A stretch of 24,990 nt of DNA from Pseudomonadota bacterium (GTDB lineage: Bacteria > Pseudomonadota > Alphaproteobacteria > Sphingomonadales > Sphingomonadaceae): NCBI GenBank assembly GCA_023417515.1, contig JAEZFL010000068.1:1-24990 (forward strand). Reading direction: 5' to 3'. Positions within the stretch are counted from its first letter, which is position 1, and each line of letters starts with the position of its first letter. Below, piece after piece: positions 8,084-16,649 of the stretch. Under the pieces are notes generated by a model that was not told the origin of the DNA, made no database searches, and saw only the letters and a program-made list of their open reading frames with translations. Position numbers and translations under genes: made by a program.

Positions 8084-9400
8084 ATGAAGCGTAGGACCGC
8101 CTTGCTTTTCGCCACAGCCTTTTGCCTCGCCGCGCCGGTCGCGGCGCAGCCGAGCAACCCCGCGCCTGCAGCCGAGGCGGTGAACGCGCAGCAGGTGGTG
8201 AGCGAGGTTCGGCGCGTGATCGCCGAGCGCTACGTGCTGCCGGAGCGGCGACCGGCGCTCGACGCGGTGCTCGCGGAAGGGCTGTCGTCGGGCCGCTACG
8301 CCACCGGCGACGCAAACCTCCTCGCCGAGCGGATCAACGAGGACCTGAACCGGGTCGGGCGCGACCGGCACCTCAACTTCCGCTACGATCCGAGGGCGGC
8401 GGCGCTGTTCACCGGCCAGGGCGGGCGCGAGCCCGATCCGGCCGCCTATGAGCGCCAGGCGCAGCGGCGCAATTACGGAATCCGCGAGCTTCGCGTGCTG
8501 CCCGGCAACGTGCGCTACATGGCCTATGACGGGTTCGACTGGACCGGCGACACGTCGGCGGCGGCGCTGGAGACGGCAATGCGGTTCCTGTCGGGCGGCG
8601 ACGCGGTGATCATCGACTTGCGGCGCAACGGCGGCGGCAGCCCCGAGGCGGTGCAATATATCACCAGCCATTTCATGGCCGGCGGCCAGCCGCTAATGAC
8701 GTTCCACATGAACGGCTCGGAGACCCCGGACCGCACCGCCACCCTGGCCGACGTGCCGGCGGGGCGGATGATCGGCAAGCCGCTCTATGTCCTCACCAGC
8801 AACGCGACCGCCTCGGCCGCCGAGGAATTTGCCGGCCATGTCGCCGGCTATCGGCTCGGCACTCTGGTCGGCGAAACCACCGCCGGCGCGGGCTTCCGCA
8901 ACGACCTGGTGCCGATCCAGGGCCGCTTCATCCTCAGCGTCTCGGTGGGCCGGGCGGTGCTCGCCTCGACCGGCCGCGACTGGGAAGCGGTCGGCCACGC
9001 GCCGAACCTCGTCACCCCGGTTCCCGCGGCGCTCGACGTCGCCCATGCGACGGCGCTGCGCCAGCTCGCGCAGAGCGCGACCGGCGCCGACCGCGACCGC
9101 ATTCTGGCGCTGGCCGACACGATGGCGGCTCGGGGCGAGCGGCGAGCGCCCGCTTTGCCGCTCGCGGCCTATGCCGGAGCGTTCGGCGAACGGGCGATCC
9201 TGCTGGAAGGCGAGCGGCTCTATTATCAGCGCGGGCAGCGGCCGCGCGAGCTGCTCATCCCGCTGGGCGCCCACCGCTTCGCGCTTGAGAACAACCCGCT
9301 GCTCCAGGTCGAGTTCGCGGCGGATGGGAGCCGGGCGACGGCCTTCACGATCACGCCGATCGGAGATGCGCCGCAGGGGACGTACACGCGGACGCAGTAG
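8084..9400 (+). CDS. Exported S41-family peptidase (C-terminal/IRBP type)
   Basis: A 438-residue protein with a Sec signal peptide (MKRRTALLFATAFCLAAPVAA, cleavage near 21) and no PDZ domain. Residues ~35-105 resemble the helical S41 N-terminal domain of IRBP-like members (VVSEVRRVIAERYVLPERR...). The protease core runs ~125-310: VRYMAYDGF, VIIDLRRNGGGSPEAVQYI, then SNATASAAEEFAG with predicted nucleophile Ser244 and Glu247 (S-A-x-E). The last ~90 residues (residues ~355 onward) are a beta-rich tail (YAGAFGERAILLEGERLYYQR). It would act in the periplasm on unknown peptides. The start at 8084 has an AAGGGGAG site. It may be controlled by the divergent Lrp-type regulator. A paired-hairpin repeat begins 5 bases after its stop. 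Confidence 0.92.
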   Translation: MKRRTALLFATAFCLAAPVAAQPSNPAPAAEAVNAQQVVSEVRRVIAERYVLPERRPALDAVLAEGLSSGRYATGDANLLAERINEDLNRVGRDRHLNFRYDPRAAALFTGQGGREPDPAAYERQAQRRNYGIRELRVLPGNVRYMAYDGFDWTGDTSAAALETAMRFLSGGDAVIIDLRRNGGGSPEAVQYITSHFMAGGQPLMTFHMNGSETPDRTATLADVPAGRMIGKPLYVLTSNATASAAEEFAGHVAGYRLGTLVGETTAGAGFRNDLVPIQGRFILSVSVGRAVLASTGRDWEAVGHAPNLVTPVPAALDVAHATALRQLAQSATGADRDRILALADTMAARGERRAPALPLAAYAGAFGERAILLEGERLYYQRGQRPRELLIPLGAHRFALENNPLLQVEFAADGSRATAFTITPIGDAPQGTYTRTQ

Positions 9401-9404
9401 CCAG

Positions 9405-9521
9405 CCCTTCCCCTTCAGGGGAGGGGTCGCGGGTGGGAGCGGCGACGGGGGCTCGATGCCTCCGGCGGCGCTTCTGACGGCGGACTCCCCCACTCCAACC
9501 CCTCCCCTGAAGGGGAGGGGG
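9405..9521. repeat. GC-rich paired-hairpin repeat filling a convergent gap
   Basis: Two arms (about 9405-9439 and 9485-9521) are inverted repeats; each contains the core CCCCTTCAGGGG or its complement and folds by itself. The second arm pairs CCCCTCCCCT with AGGGGAGGGG as ten perfect pairs. It occupies the space between the stop of the S41 peptidase (9400) and the stop of gor (9529). The CCCCTTCAGGGGAGGGG type is, to my knowledge, frequent between sphingomonad genes. Likely a bidirectional transcription stop or REP-like element. Confidence 0.75.
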
Positions 9522-9528
9522 CTTAGGG

Positions 9529-10878
9529 TCAGCGCATCAGCACGAGCTCTTCGCTCATCGTCGGGTGGAGGGCGATGGTCTGGTCGAACTGAGCCTTGGT
9601 GAGGCCGGCTTTCACCGCGATCGCGGCGGCCTGGAGGATTTCCGGGGCGTCGGGGCCGATCATGTGGAGGCCGACGACCTGCTCGGTGCCTTCGTCGACG
9701 ATCATCTTGTAGAGGGCGCGCTCGTTGCGGCCCGCGAGGACGTTCTTCATCGGCCGGAAGTCGGCGGTGTAGGTCTTGTAGCTGCCGAGCTTGTCGCGCG
9801 CCTCGCCCTCGGTCAGGCCGACTCCGGCGATGGGCGGGTGGCTGAACACCGCGCTCGGGATGTTCTGATAGTCGACGCGAGTCGGATTGCCGCCGAACAG
9901 GCTGTCGGCAAAGGCCTGGCCTTCGCGGATCGCGACCGGAGTGAGCTGGACCCGGTCGGTGACGTCGCCGATCGCGTAGATGCTCGGAACGCTCGACTGA
10001 TTGTCCTCGTCGACCAGGATCGCGCCGTTCTTGCCGAGCTTGACCCCCACCTTCTCGAGGCCGAGGCCGACCGTGTTCGGGTTGCGGCCCACCGCCCACA
10101 GCAGCATGTCCGCCGCGATCGGCTCATTTCCGGCCGAGTGGATGAGGAGGCTGCCATCCTCCTGCTTGTCGATCCGCTCGAACGGCGCATTGAACAGGAA
10201 GTTGATGCCCTTGGTCAGGCTGATCTGGAGCAGGCGGTCGCGGATCTGCTCGTCATAGCCGCGCAGGATCCGGTCGCCGCGATTGACCAGGGTCACCTTG
10301 GATCCGAACTGGTGGAAGATGCCGGCGAACTCGTTGGCGATATAGCCGCCGCCGGCGATCACCACGCGCTGCGGGAGCTCGTCGAGATGGAAGACATCGT
10401 TCGAGGTGATTCCGTGCTCGGCGCCCGGAACGTCGGGGACGAACGGCCATGAGCCGGTGGCGACGAGGATGGTGGCGGCCTTCACCTTGGTGCCGTCGGC
10501 GAGCGTGACTTCGTTCGGGCCGGTGATGGTGGCGCGCTTGTCGAACAGCTCGACCTTGTTGTTCTCGAGGATGCCGCCGTAAATGCCCTCGAGCCGGTCG
10601 ACCTCGGCGAGGACGTTGTCGCGCAGGGTCGGCCAGTCGAAGCTGCAGGCGGGCACGTCCCAGCCGAAGCGGCGGGCGTCCTGCAGGTCCTCGGCGAAAT
10701 GGGAACCGTAGACGAGCAGTTTCTTGGGCACGCAGCCGCGGATGACGCAGGTGCCGCCGAGGCGATATTCCTCGGCAAGCGCGACCCGGGCGCCGTGGGC
10801 CGCCGCGACCCGCGACGCGCGCACCCCGCCGGATCCGCCGCCGATCACGAACAGGTCATAGTCGTAGGTGGCGGGCAT
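9529..10878 (-). CDS. gor: Glutathione-disulfide reductase
   Basis: A 449-residue flavoenzyme that reduces glutathione disulfide with NADPH in the cytoplasm. The frame is open upstream to 11121, overlapping pgi, but ATG 10878 follows an AGGAG site and opens the standard N-terminus YDYDLFVIGGGSGGVRASR. The redox-active pair is Cys44/Cys49 in GGTCVIRGCVPKK. The NAD(P) domain has VIAGGGYIANEFAGIFHQFG with downstream Arg residues (NRGDRILRGYD) typical of NADPH binding. C-terminal HPTMSEE supplies the His438/Glu443 acid-base pair. The CVIRGC form is that of plant/alphaproteobacterial Gor rather than the enteric CVNVGC. It lies 88 bases downstream of pgi on the same strand and may be co-transcribed. 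Trypanothione or other disulfide specificity is unlikely but untested. Confidence 0.95.
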   Translation of the reverse strand: MPATYDYDLFVIGGGSGGVRASRVAAAHGARVALAEEYRLGGTCVIRGCVPKKLLVYGSHFAEDLQDARRFGWDVPACSFDWPTLRDNVLAEVDRLEGIYGGILENNKVELFDKRATITGPNEVTLADGTKVKAATILVATGSWPFVPDVPGAEHGITSNDVFHLDELPQRVVIAGGGYIANEFAGIFHQFGSKVTLVNRGDRILRGYDEQIRDRLLQISLTKGINFLFNAPFERIDKQEDGSLLIHSAGNEPIAADMLLWAVGRNPNTVGLGLEKVGVKLGKNGAILVDEDNQSSVPSIYAIGDVTDRVQLTPVAIREGQAFADSLFGGNPTRVDYQNIPSAVFSHPPIAGVGLTEGEARDKLGSYKTYTADFRPMKNVLAGRNERALYKMIVDEGTEQVVGLHMIGPDAPEILQAAAIAVKAGLTKAQFDQTIALHPTMSEELVLMR

Positions 10879-10966
10879 CGGGTCGGCTCCTGGAAGATTT
10901 CGGTACGGGGGGCGATATGGGCGGCGTACGGCCTCCCGCCTAATGGACGATCTCGATGAGAGTGAG

Positions 10967-12478
10967 CTAGCCCTCTCCCTCAATCCCGAAGGCGCGGTCG
11001 ATGAGGGCCTGGGTCGAGGGGTCGAAGTCGAGGGCGCCGGGCATGTCGATCGCCCTGGCCATGTCCTTGCCGAGCTCCACTCCGAACTGGTCGAACGGGT
11101 TGATGCCGAGCAGCACCGCATTGGCGAAGACCCGGTGCTCGTAGAAGGCGAGCAGGGCTCCGAGGGTGCGCGGGTCGAGACGGTCGAGCAGGATCGTCGT
11201 CGAGGGACGGTCGCCCGGATAGGAACGGTGCGGATCGTCGGACCGCCGGCCCGCCATCAGCGCCGCACCCTGCGCGAAGCAATTGCTGAGGAGCTGGGCG
11301 TGGTGATCGAACGCCATGCTGTGCCCCGGCTCGACGCAGGCGATGAACTCGACCGGCACGATATGCGTGCCCTGATGGAGCAGCTGGAACACCGCGTGCT
11401 GGGCGTCGGTACCGACCCCGCCCCAGGTGATCGGCGCGGTGGCGCGACCGACGGGGGAGCCGTCGAGACGGACGCTCTTGCCGTTCGATTCCATCTCGAG
11501 CTGCTGGAGATAGGGGGGCAGCAGCCGAAGGCGCTCGTCATAGGCGAAGACGGCACGCGTCGCGCAGCCGCGCAGGTTGGCGTAAGTGCGGTCGACGAAC
11601 GCGGCGAGGACGGGGACGTTCGCGGCGGCCGGGCTGTGGCGGAAATGGCGGTCCATCTCGGCGGCGCCTTCGAGCAGCTCCTCGAATGCGGTCCAGCCGA
11701 GCGCGAGCGCGGCGGGGAAGCCGATCGACGACCATAAGGAGAAGCGGCCGCCGACCGTCTCGCTGAACGGCAGGATTCGGGTCTCGTCGACGCCGAACTC
11801 GAGCGCTTTGTCGGGGCTCGCGGTGACGGCGATCACCCGTCCATAGGGGTCGGCGACTCCATTCTCCTCCATCCACTGCAGCGCCGAGGCGGCGTTCAGC
11901 ATCGTCTCGGTGGTGGTGAAGGTCTTCGACGCGATCACCAGCAAGGTGGAATGCGGGTCGAAATGGCGGATCGCTTGCGCGAGCGCCGACCCGTCGACAT
12001 TGGAGACGATCGCGGTGTCGTAGCGGCCGGCCTCGCGGCCGAGCGCGTCGACGATCAGTTCCGGGCCCAGCGCGGAGCCGCCGATTCCGACATGGAGGAC
12101 GTGGCGCACCGGGCCGAAGGCCTCGGCCTCGACCGCGTCGATCAGGGTGCGCATGCGGGCGTGGAAGCGGCGCGCCTGCTCGACGCTGTCCGGGGCGCCT
12201 TCGCCGCGCTCGGCGCTGTGCTCCGCGGCACGCTCCTCGGTCGGATTGACGATGGCGCCGGCGAACAGCGCCTCGCGGCGGCCGGCGAGGTCCTGCGCGT
12301 CGGCCAAAGCAGCGAACCCCTCGATCAGGCGCGCGTCGAGATGAGTCTTGGCGAAATCGAAACGGATTCCGCAGGCGTCGAGCACGAGCCGGTCCAGCCG
12401 GTCGGGCTCGCCCGCGAACAGCTCCGTCAGCGTCTTCGTCTCGCCGGCGCCGTCCAGCGCCTGCCAGGCCTGTTCCAT
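10967..12478 (-). CDS. pgi: Glucose-6-phosphate isomerase
   Basis: A 503-residue enzyme interconverting glucose 6-phosphate and fructose 6-phosphate. ATG 12478 is chosen (AGGGAG site 7 bases upstream; MEQAWQAL...); longer frames reach 12832 but overlap the divergent lepB. Family signatures are both present: GGRFSLWSSIGFPAAL and GINPFDQFGVELGK. Other conserved segments are NPTEERAAEHSAERG, VGIGGSALGPELI, SKTFTTTETMLNA and MESNGKSV with the catalytic Glu. Slightly shorter than the ~550-residue enteric enzyme, as usual in alphaproteobacteria. With glk (3260) it covers hexose entry; in organisms using the Entner-Doudoroff route Pgi mainly returns fructose 6-phosphate to the pool or supplies envelope sugars. 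Divergent from lepB across 124 bases. Confidence 0.96.
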   Translation of the reverse strand: MEQAWQALDGAGETKTLTELFAGEPDRLDRLVLDACGIRFDFAKTHLDARLIEGFAALADAQDLAGRREALFAGAIVNPTEERAAEHSAERGEGAPDSVEQARRFHARMRTLIDAVEAEAFGPVRHVLHVGIGGSALGPELIVDALGREAGRYDTAIVSNVDGSALAQAIRHFDPHSTLLVIASKTFTTTETMLNAASALQWMEENGVADPYGRVIAVTASPDKALEFGVDETRILPFSETVGGRFSLWSSIGFPAALALGWTAFEELLEGAAEMDRHFRHSPAAANVPVLAAFVDRTYANLRGCATRAVFAYDERLRLLPPYLQQLEMESNGKSVRLDGSPVGRATAPITWGGVGTDAQHAVFQLLHQGTHIVPVEFIACVEPGHSMAFDHHAQLLSNCFAQGAALMAGRRSDDPHRSYPGDRPSTTILLDRLDPRTLGALLAFYEHRVFANAVLLGINPFDQFGVELGKDMARAIDMPGALDFDPSTQALIDRAFGIEGEG

Positions 12479-12559
12479 TTCACACTCCCTGGTCGTTCCC
12501 GCCGCACTAGGCGCAGTTGAACGCCCATTGAAGCGGATTGCTGCACCGGCCCGAGATAC

Positions 12560-12586
12560 GGGCGCGCTTGACCGCACCCCGCGCCC
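12560..12586 (+). promoter_or_regulatory. GC-rich inverted repeat just upstream of lepB
   Basis: GGGCGCG at 12560-12566 and CGCGCCC at 12580-12586 are perfect 7-base complements around a 13-base loop. It ends 5 bases before the AAGGGA ribosome binding site of lepB. It could be a leader hairpin or operator in the gap shared with divergent pgi; chance is possible at this GC content. Confidence 0.25.
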
Positions 12587-12602
12587 AAGCGAAGGGACGG
12601 GA

Positions 12603-13511
12603 ATGGCAAGCGAAAGCGACAAGGCCGCGCCTGCGGCGGATGCGGCTCCTCCCGCGGAGGCCGCCGCCACCGAAGCGCCGCCCGAGAAGAAGCAGGAACC
12701 CGAAAAGGAGGAGCAGAAGGAATCGATCTGGAGCTTCCTGCGCTTCCTTCTGATCCTCGGCGTGGTCACCGTGCTTGTGCGCAGCCTGCTGTTCGCGCCG
12801 TTCAGCATCCCGTCGGGGTCGATGCTGCCCAACCTGATGATCGGCGACTATCTGTTCGTCGCCAAATGGCCCTATGGCTATTCGCGCTATTCCTTCCCGT
12901 TCGGGATCGTCCAGTATGACGGGCGCGTGTTCGGAGCGCTGCCCGAGCGCGGCGACATCGCCGTGTTCCGCTATCCCGGCCCGCGCAACGAGGATTTCGT
13001 CAAGCGGGTCATCGGCCTGCCCGGCGACACGATCGAGATACGCGGCGGCGCCACCATCCTCAACGGCCAGCCGGTGCAGCGCCAGGCCGCCGGCCAGTTC
13101 GTGGTGCCGGTGTCCGACAACAGCCCGTGCAATCCCTATCCGGGCAGCGCCGCCCGGCTGATCACCACCGATGACGGCACGCCCGCCTGCTCCTATCCGC
13201 TGGTGCGTGAGACGCTGCCGGGCGGGCGCAGCTTCGACACGATCGACCAGTTCCCGGCGTCGGAAGGGGACAATGTCGCGCAATTCACGGTGCCCGAGGG
13301 CCATGTCTTCGTGATGGGCGACAATCGCGACGACAGCCTCGACGGCCGCTTCCCGGTGGCGCGCGGCGGAGTCGGCCTGTTGCCGGTCGACAACCTCCAG
13401 GGCCGCGCCCTGATCAGCTTCTGGTCGACCGACGGATCGGCGCAGTGGCTTCTGCCCTGGACCTGGTTCAGCGCGGCCCGATGGGAGCGGATCGGGATGA
13501 CCTATCCGTGA
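12603..13511 (+). CDS. lepB: Signal peptidase I
   Basis: A 302-residue inner-membrane serine protease that removes Sec signal peptides. ATG 12603 is preceded by AAGGGA; the open frame upstream (to 12348) overlaps pgi and is not used. Residues 1-40 are an unusually long Ala/Pro/Glu/Lys-rich cytoplasmic tail, followed by one membrane segment (~43-65). The nucleophile is Ser73 in FSIPSGSMLPNL and the general base Lys134 in FVKRVIGLPGD; GHVFVMGDNRDDSLDGR is the conserved box E. The periplasmic part has a Cys pair (CNPYPGS... and ACSYP), possibly a disulfide. First gene of the lepB-rnc-era cluster common in alphaproteobacteria; its TGA overlaps the rnc start codon. Its substrates would include the exported proteins of this window. 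Confidence 0.96.
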   Translation: MASESDKAAPAADAAPPAEAAATEAPPEKKQEPEKEEQKESIWSFLRFLLILGVVTVLVRSLLFAPFSIPSGSMLPNLMIGDYLFVAKWPYGYSRYSFPFGIVQYDGRVFGALPERGDIAVFRYPGPRNEDFVKRVIGLPGDTIEIRGGATILNGQPVQRQAAGQFVVPVSDNSPCNPYPGSAARLITTDDGTPACSYPLVRETLPGGRSFDTIDQFPASEGDNVAQFTVPEGHVFVMGDNRDDSLDGRFPVARGGVGLLPVDNLQGRALISFWSTDGSAQWLLPWTWFSAARWERIGMTYP

Positions 13512-14170
13512 GCGACCTCGCCGCGTGGGTGACGGCCGAAACCGGCCACGCCCCCGCCGATATCGCGCTGTTCGAGCGGGCCCTGACCCATTCGAGCCGC
13601 GGCGGCGCGGATTATGAGCGGCTCGAATTCCTCGGCGACCGGGTGCTCGGCATGGTCGTCGCCGCCTGGCTCTACGCGCGCTTCGCCGACGAGAGCGAGG
13701 GCCAGTTGTCGCGGCGGCTGAACGTGCTGGTCTCGCGCGAGACCTGCGCCGAGGTCGCGCGCAACATCGGCCTCGCCCCGCGCATGAGGCTAGGCAAGCA
13801 GGCGCTGGAGGACGGCGCCGGCGACAGCGACAACGTGCTCGGCGACATGGTCGAGGCGTTGCTCGGCGCGCTCTATCTCGAAGGCGGGCTTGAAGCGGCC
13901 GAGACGTTCGTCCGCCGCCACTGGGAAGAGCTGCTCGACGAGCAACGCTCGGCACCCAAGCATCCCAAGTCCGGGCTCCAGGAATGGGCCGCGGCGAACA
14001 ACCGCAAGCCGCCCGAATATCGCCTCGTCGACCGATCGGGGCCGCAGCACGCGCCGCGCTTCGTCGTCGAGGTGTCGGTGCGCGGCGCCGGCGAGGCGCA
14101 GGCGGAGGGTGCGAGCAAGCAGGAGGCCGAAAAGGAAGCGGCCCGCCTGCTGTTGGAGAAATTGGGGTAA
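13508..14170 (+). CDS. rnc: Ribonuclease III
   Basis: About 220 residues; cleaves double-stranded RNA, including the rRNA precursor. The GTG at 13508 is chosen because it overlaps the lepB stop (GTGA), gives the normal length and yields SDLAAWVTAETGHAP; an ATG at 13481 in frame inside lepB is an alternative, both with weak ribosome binding sites. The nuclease domain has ERLEFLGDRVLG and DMVEALLGALYLEGG (metal-binding Glu/Asp), the Arg after GD being usual in alphaproteobacteria. A C-terminal dsRNA-binding domain follows (PKSGLQEWAAANNRKPPEYRL...GASKQEAEKEAARLLLEKL). Translationally coupled to lepB and followed after 36 bases by era, with which it shares a role in 16S rRNA processing. Confidence 0.94.
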   Translation: MSDLAAWVTAETGHAPADIALFERALTHSSRGGADYERLEFLGDRVLGMVVAAWLYARFADESEGQLSRRLNVLVSRETCAEVARNIGLAPRMRLGKQALEDGAGDSDNVLGDMVEALLGALYLEGGLEAAETFVRRHWEELLDEQRSAPKHPKSGLQEWAAANNRKPPEYRLVDRSGPQHAPRFVVEVSVRGAGEAQAEGASKQEAEKEAARLLLEKLG

Positions 14171-14206
14171 CCCCTACGTTCTCCCCATGAGTAAGGACTC
14201 CAAGTG

Positions 14207-15100
14207 ATGGCAGAACGCGCAGGCCTGGTGGCCGTGGTGGGCGCCCCGAACGCGGGCAAGTCCACGCTGGTCAATGCGCTGGTCGGGCAGAAGGTGGCGA
14301 TCGTCTCGCCCAAGGCGCAGACGACTCGGACCCGGCTGATGGGCATCGCGATTCTCGGCGAGGCGCAGATCCTGCTGGTCGACACGCCCGGCATCTTCGA
14401 GCCGCGGCGCCGCCTCGACCGGGCGATGAACGCGGCGGTATGGGAAGGCGCGAAGGATGCCGACGCGATCGCCCTGGTGGTCGACTCGTCGAAGGGCTTC
14501 AGCCGCGGGCTCGAGCAGATCGTCCAGCGCATCGCCGAGCGGCGCGAGCCCAAGATCCTCGTCCTCAACAAGGTCGACATCACCAAGAAGGACGACCTTC
14601 TCGCGCTGATCGCCGGGATGAACCAGCGCGTCGACTTCACCGACACGTTCATGGTCTCCGCGACGACCGGTGACGGAGTGGCCGACCTCAAGGCCGCGCT
14701 CGCCAAGCGCATGCCGGAGGGTCCGTGGCTGTTCCCCGAGGACCAGGTGTCCGACGCCACCGACCGGATGATGGCCGCCGAGGTCACCCGCGAGCAGCTC
14801 TATTTGAAGCTCCACGCGGAGCTGCCTTATGCGAGCGCGATCGAGACCGAGAAATATGAGGAGCGCAAGGACGGCTCGGTCGCAATCCACCAGCAGATCC
14901 TCGTCGCGCGGCCGACCCAGAAGGCGATCGTTCTCGGCAAGGGCGGAAGCATGATCCGCCAGATCGGCGAGGCCGCGCGCACCGAGCTCGCCGAGCTCCT
15001 CGGCCGCAAGGTCCACCTGTTCCTCCACGTCAAGGTGAAGCCGGACTGGGAAGACGACCGCGGCCTCTATCGCGAGATCGGGCTCGACTGGGTCGAGTAA
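14207..15100 (+). CDS. era: GTPase Era
   Basis: A 297-residue GTPase that binds the 3' end of 16S rRNA and assists 30S assembly. GTPase motifs: G1 GAPNAGKST (12-20), G2 region KAQTTRTR, G3 DTPG, G4 NKVD, G5 SATTGDG. The C-terminal KH domain is complete (RPTQKAIVLGKGGSMIRQIGEAARTEL). ATG 14207 has AAGGA at 14193-14197; the GTG directly before it at 14204 is an equally spaced alternative. Third gene of lepB-rnc-era. The recO gene often found next in related genomes is absent; a GT39-like gene follows after 82 bases. Confidence 0.97.
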   Translation: MAERAGLVAVVGAPNAGKSTLVNALVGQKVAIVSPKAQTTRTRLMGIAILGEAQILLVDTPGIFEPRRRLDRAMNAAVWEGAKDADAIALVVDSSKGFSRGLEQIVQRIAERREPKILVLNKVDITKKDDLLALIAGMNQRVDFTDTFMVSATTGDGVADLKAALAKRMPEGPWLFPEDQVSDATDRMMAAEVTREQLYLKLHAELPYASAIETEKYEERKDGSVAIHQQILVARPTQKAIVLGKGGSMIRQIGEAARTELAELLGRKVHLFLHVKVKPDWEDDRGLYREIGLDWVE

Positions 15101-15182
15101 CTTTTGGACGTCCCCTGTCCGCCTCCGGGACGGCGCTGACTGGACGGTCGCAGGCTCCCGTTTGAAGGCGTAGCGCAGTCGG

Positions 15183-16595
15183 ATGGCTACCCTGGCGCAC
15201 GACATCCGCCCGCTCCACGCAACCCCCGCCAGGCGGCTTGAGCTCGCCTGGCCCGCGCTGGTGATGCTGGTCGGCGTCATTTCCGTCGCGGTCGGCTGGA
15301 CCGGGTTCATCGCGTCGGACGACCAATTCTATTATTTCGGAGCGCTCGAATGGGCGAAGAACGGCCCGTTCGCGGGCGACAGCCACTGGACGACGCGCTT
15401 CCCGCTCGTTCTCAGCCTCGCCGCGGCGATCAAGGCGGTGGGCGCCGGCGCAGTTGCGCTGAACGTGACCGCCATCGCCTGGTACGGCGCCTTCGTGACC
15501 GTCGGCATCCTGCTGGCGCGGCGGATTGCGGGGGAGCGGGCGGGATGGATGGCCGGGCTGCTCTTCGCGAGCATGCCGCTCATCGCCACGGGCGGGTCGA
15601 TCGTCAATTGCGACAATCCGGAAGCGGTGTTCCTGATGCTCGGCGCCTGGCTTCTTGTGGGCGAGGTCGAACGCCCGCGCGCCGGCCGATGCCTGCTTGC
15701 CGGGATCGCCTTCGGCCTGGCGATGCTGAGCCGGGAAACGGCGGTGCTTGCGCTGTCCGGACTCGGCATCCTGTTCCTGCTCGGACGGCCGTTTCCGCGC
15801 CGGGCATTGCTGACGGTTGGATTTGGGGCGGCGCTGGTCCTCCTCGGCGAGGCGGCGTTCCAGTGGGCGATGACCGGCGACCCGCTCCACCGCTACGCGC
15901 TCGCCTTCAATCACGATTCCAGCCTCGACCGTGCCGCCAACGAGGAAGGCAATCTGCTGATCCACCCGGCGCTCGACCCTTTGCTCGTGCTGTTCGTGAA
16001 CAACGAGTTCGCCTTGCTGTTCTGGCTGGCGATCCCGGCGGCGCTGGCGCTGCGGCGCGGCGGCATGGACTGGCGCCGCTTCGCGCCGATGCTGGCAATG
16101 GGCGCGGCCTCGTTCGCACTGGTCGCCTTGCTGTCGCACAAGCTGGTGCTCAACCCGCGCTACTTCACGCCGACCGCTGTCGCAGCGGCGATCCTCGTCG
16201 CCGCCTGGCTCGCTCGAATGACGCCGAGGCGGGCGGCGGCGGTCCTCGCGGTCGCGGTTGCGGCGAACCTCGCCATGCTGTCGCTCCAGAACAACCACCC
16301 GCGCTGGGAGGCGACAGCCTTGGTCGCGGCCGCCGCGGCCGATCCGTCGCGCCCGGTGGCCGCTTCTCCCGATACCCTCTCCCGCGCCGAACTGCGGCTT
16401 CATTGGGCGGGACTCACCAATGTTCGAAGCGATGCGCGTCACGCGCTCGTTCCGGCCGACGAGGCGGGCGGGCTGGAAATCGTCGAGCGCTATCCCGCGC
16501 CGTGGCGGCCGGCGGGCGCCCTGCTCGCACGCGTGGGGGTGGAGATCGACCGCCTCAAAGCAGGTGAGAACATGGTGCTGGTCCGGCTCTATTGA
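15183..16595 (+). CDS. Polytopic membrane glycosyltransferase, GT39 (PMT/ArnT)-like
   Basis: A 470-residue protein with about nine to ten predicted membrane segments. After the first segment (LAWPALVMLVGVISVAVGW) the first periplasmic loop has SDDQFYYFGALEWAKNGPF with the paired Asp46/Asp47 and a downstream HWTTRFPLV; such an acidic loop is the catalytic site in PMT/ArnT-type transferases using polyprenyl-phosphate sugars. Later features are NCDNPEAVFL, FGLAMLSRETAVLAL (the Arg-Glu typical of the family) and LNPRYFTPTAVA. The last ~110 residues are soluble and periplasmic. It would add a sugar to a lipid, polysaccharide or protein in the envelope; donor and acceptor are unknown. The ribosome binding site is weak. 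It is 54 bases before the histidine phosphatase, same strand, outside the usual lepB-rnc-era set. Confidence 0.85.
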   Translation: MATLAHDIRPLHATPARRLELAWPALVMLVGVISVAVGWTGFIASDDQFYYFGALEWAKNGPFAGDSHWTTRFPLVLSLAAAIKAVGAGAVALNVTAIAWYGAFVTVGILLARRIAGERAGWMAGLLFASMPLIATGGSIVNCDNPEAVFLMLGAWLLVGEVERPRAGRCLLAGIAFGLAMLSRETAVLALSGLGILFLLGRPFPRRALLTVGFGAALVLLGEAAFQWAMTGDPLHRYALAFNHDSSLDRAANEEGNLLIHPALDPLLVLFVNNEFALLFWLAIPAALALRRGGMDWRRFAPMLAMGAASFALVALLSHKLVLNPRYFTPTAVAAAILVAAWLARMTPRRAAAVLAVAVAANLAMLSLQNNHPRWEATALVAAAAADPSRPVAASPDTLSRAELRLHWAGLTNVRSDARHALVPADEAGGLEIVERYPAPWRPAGALLARVGVEIDRLKAGENMVLVRLY

Positions 16596-16649
16596 CGCGG
16601 ACGGACACGGCACGTTGAGCGCCCAGGCGCGTTCGCCTATCGCCCAGCC

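Noticed and set aside
10879..11121. N-terminal extension of gor reaching into pgi
   Set aside because: Ser/Arg/Pro-rich and antifamily; ATG 10878 has a ribosome binding site and the normal flavoprotein N-terminus.
13606..13650. Arg instead of Ala/Ser in the RNase III signature (LEFLGDRVL)
   Set aside because: This variant is usual in alphaproteobacterial RNase III; the metal-binding Glu/Asp residues are intact.
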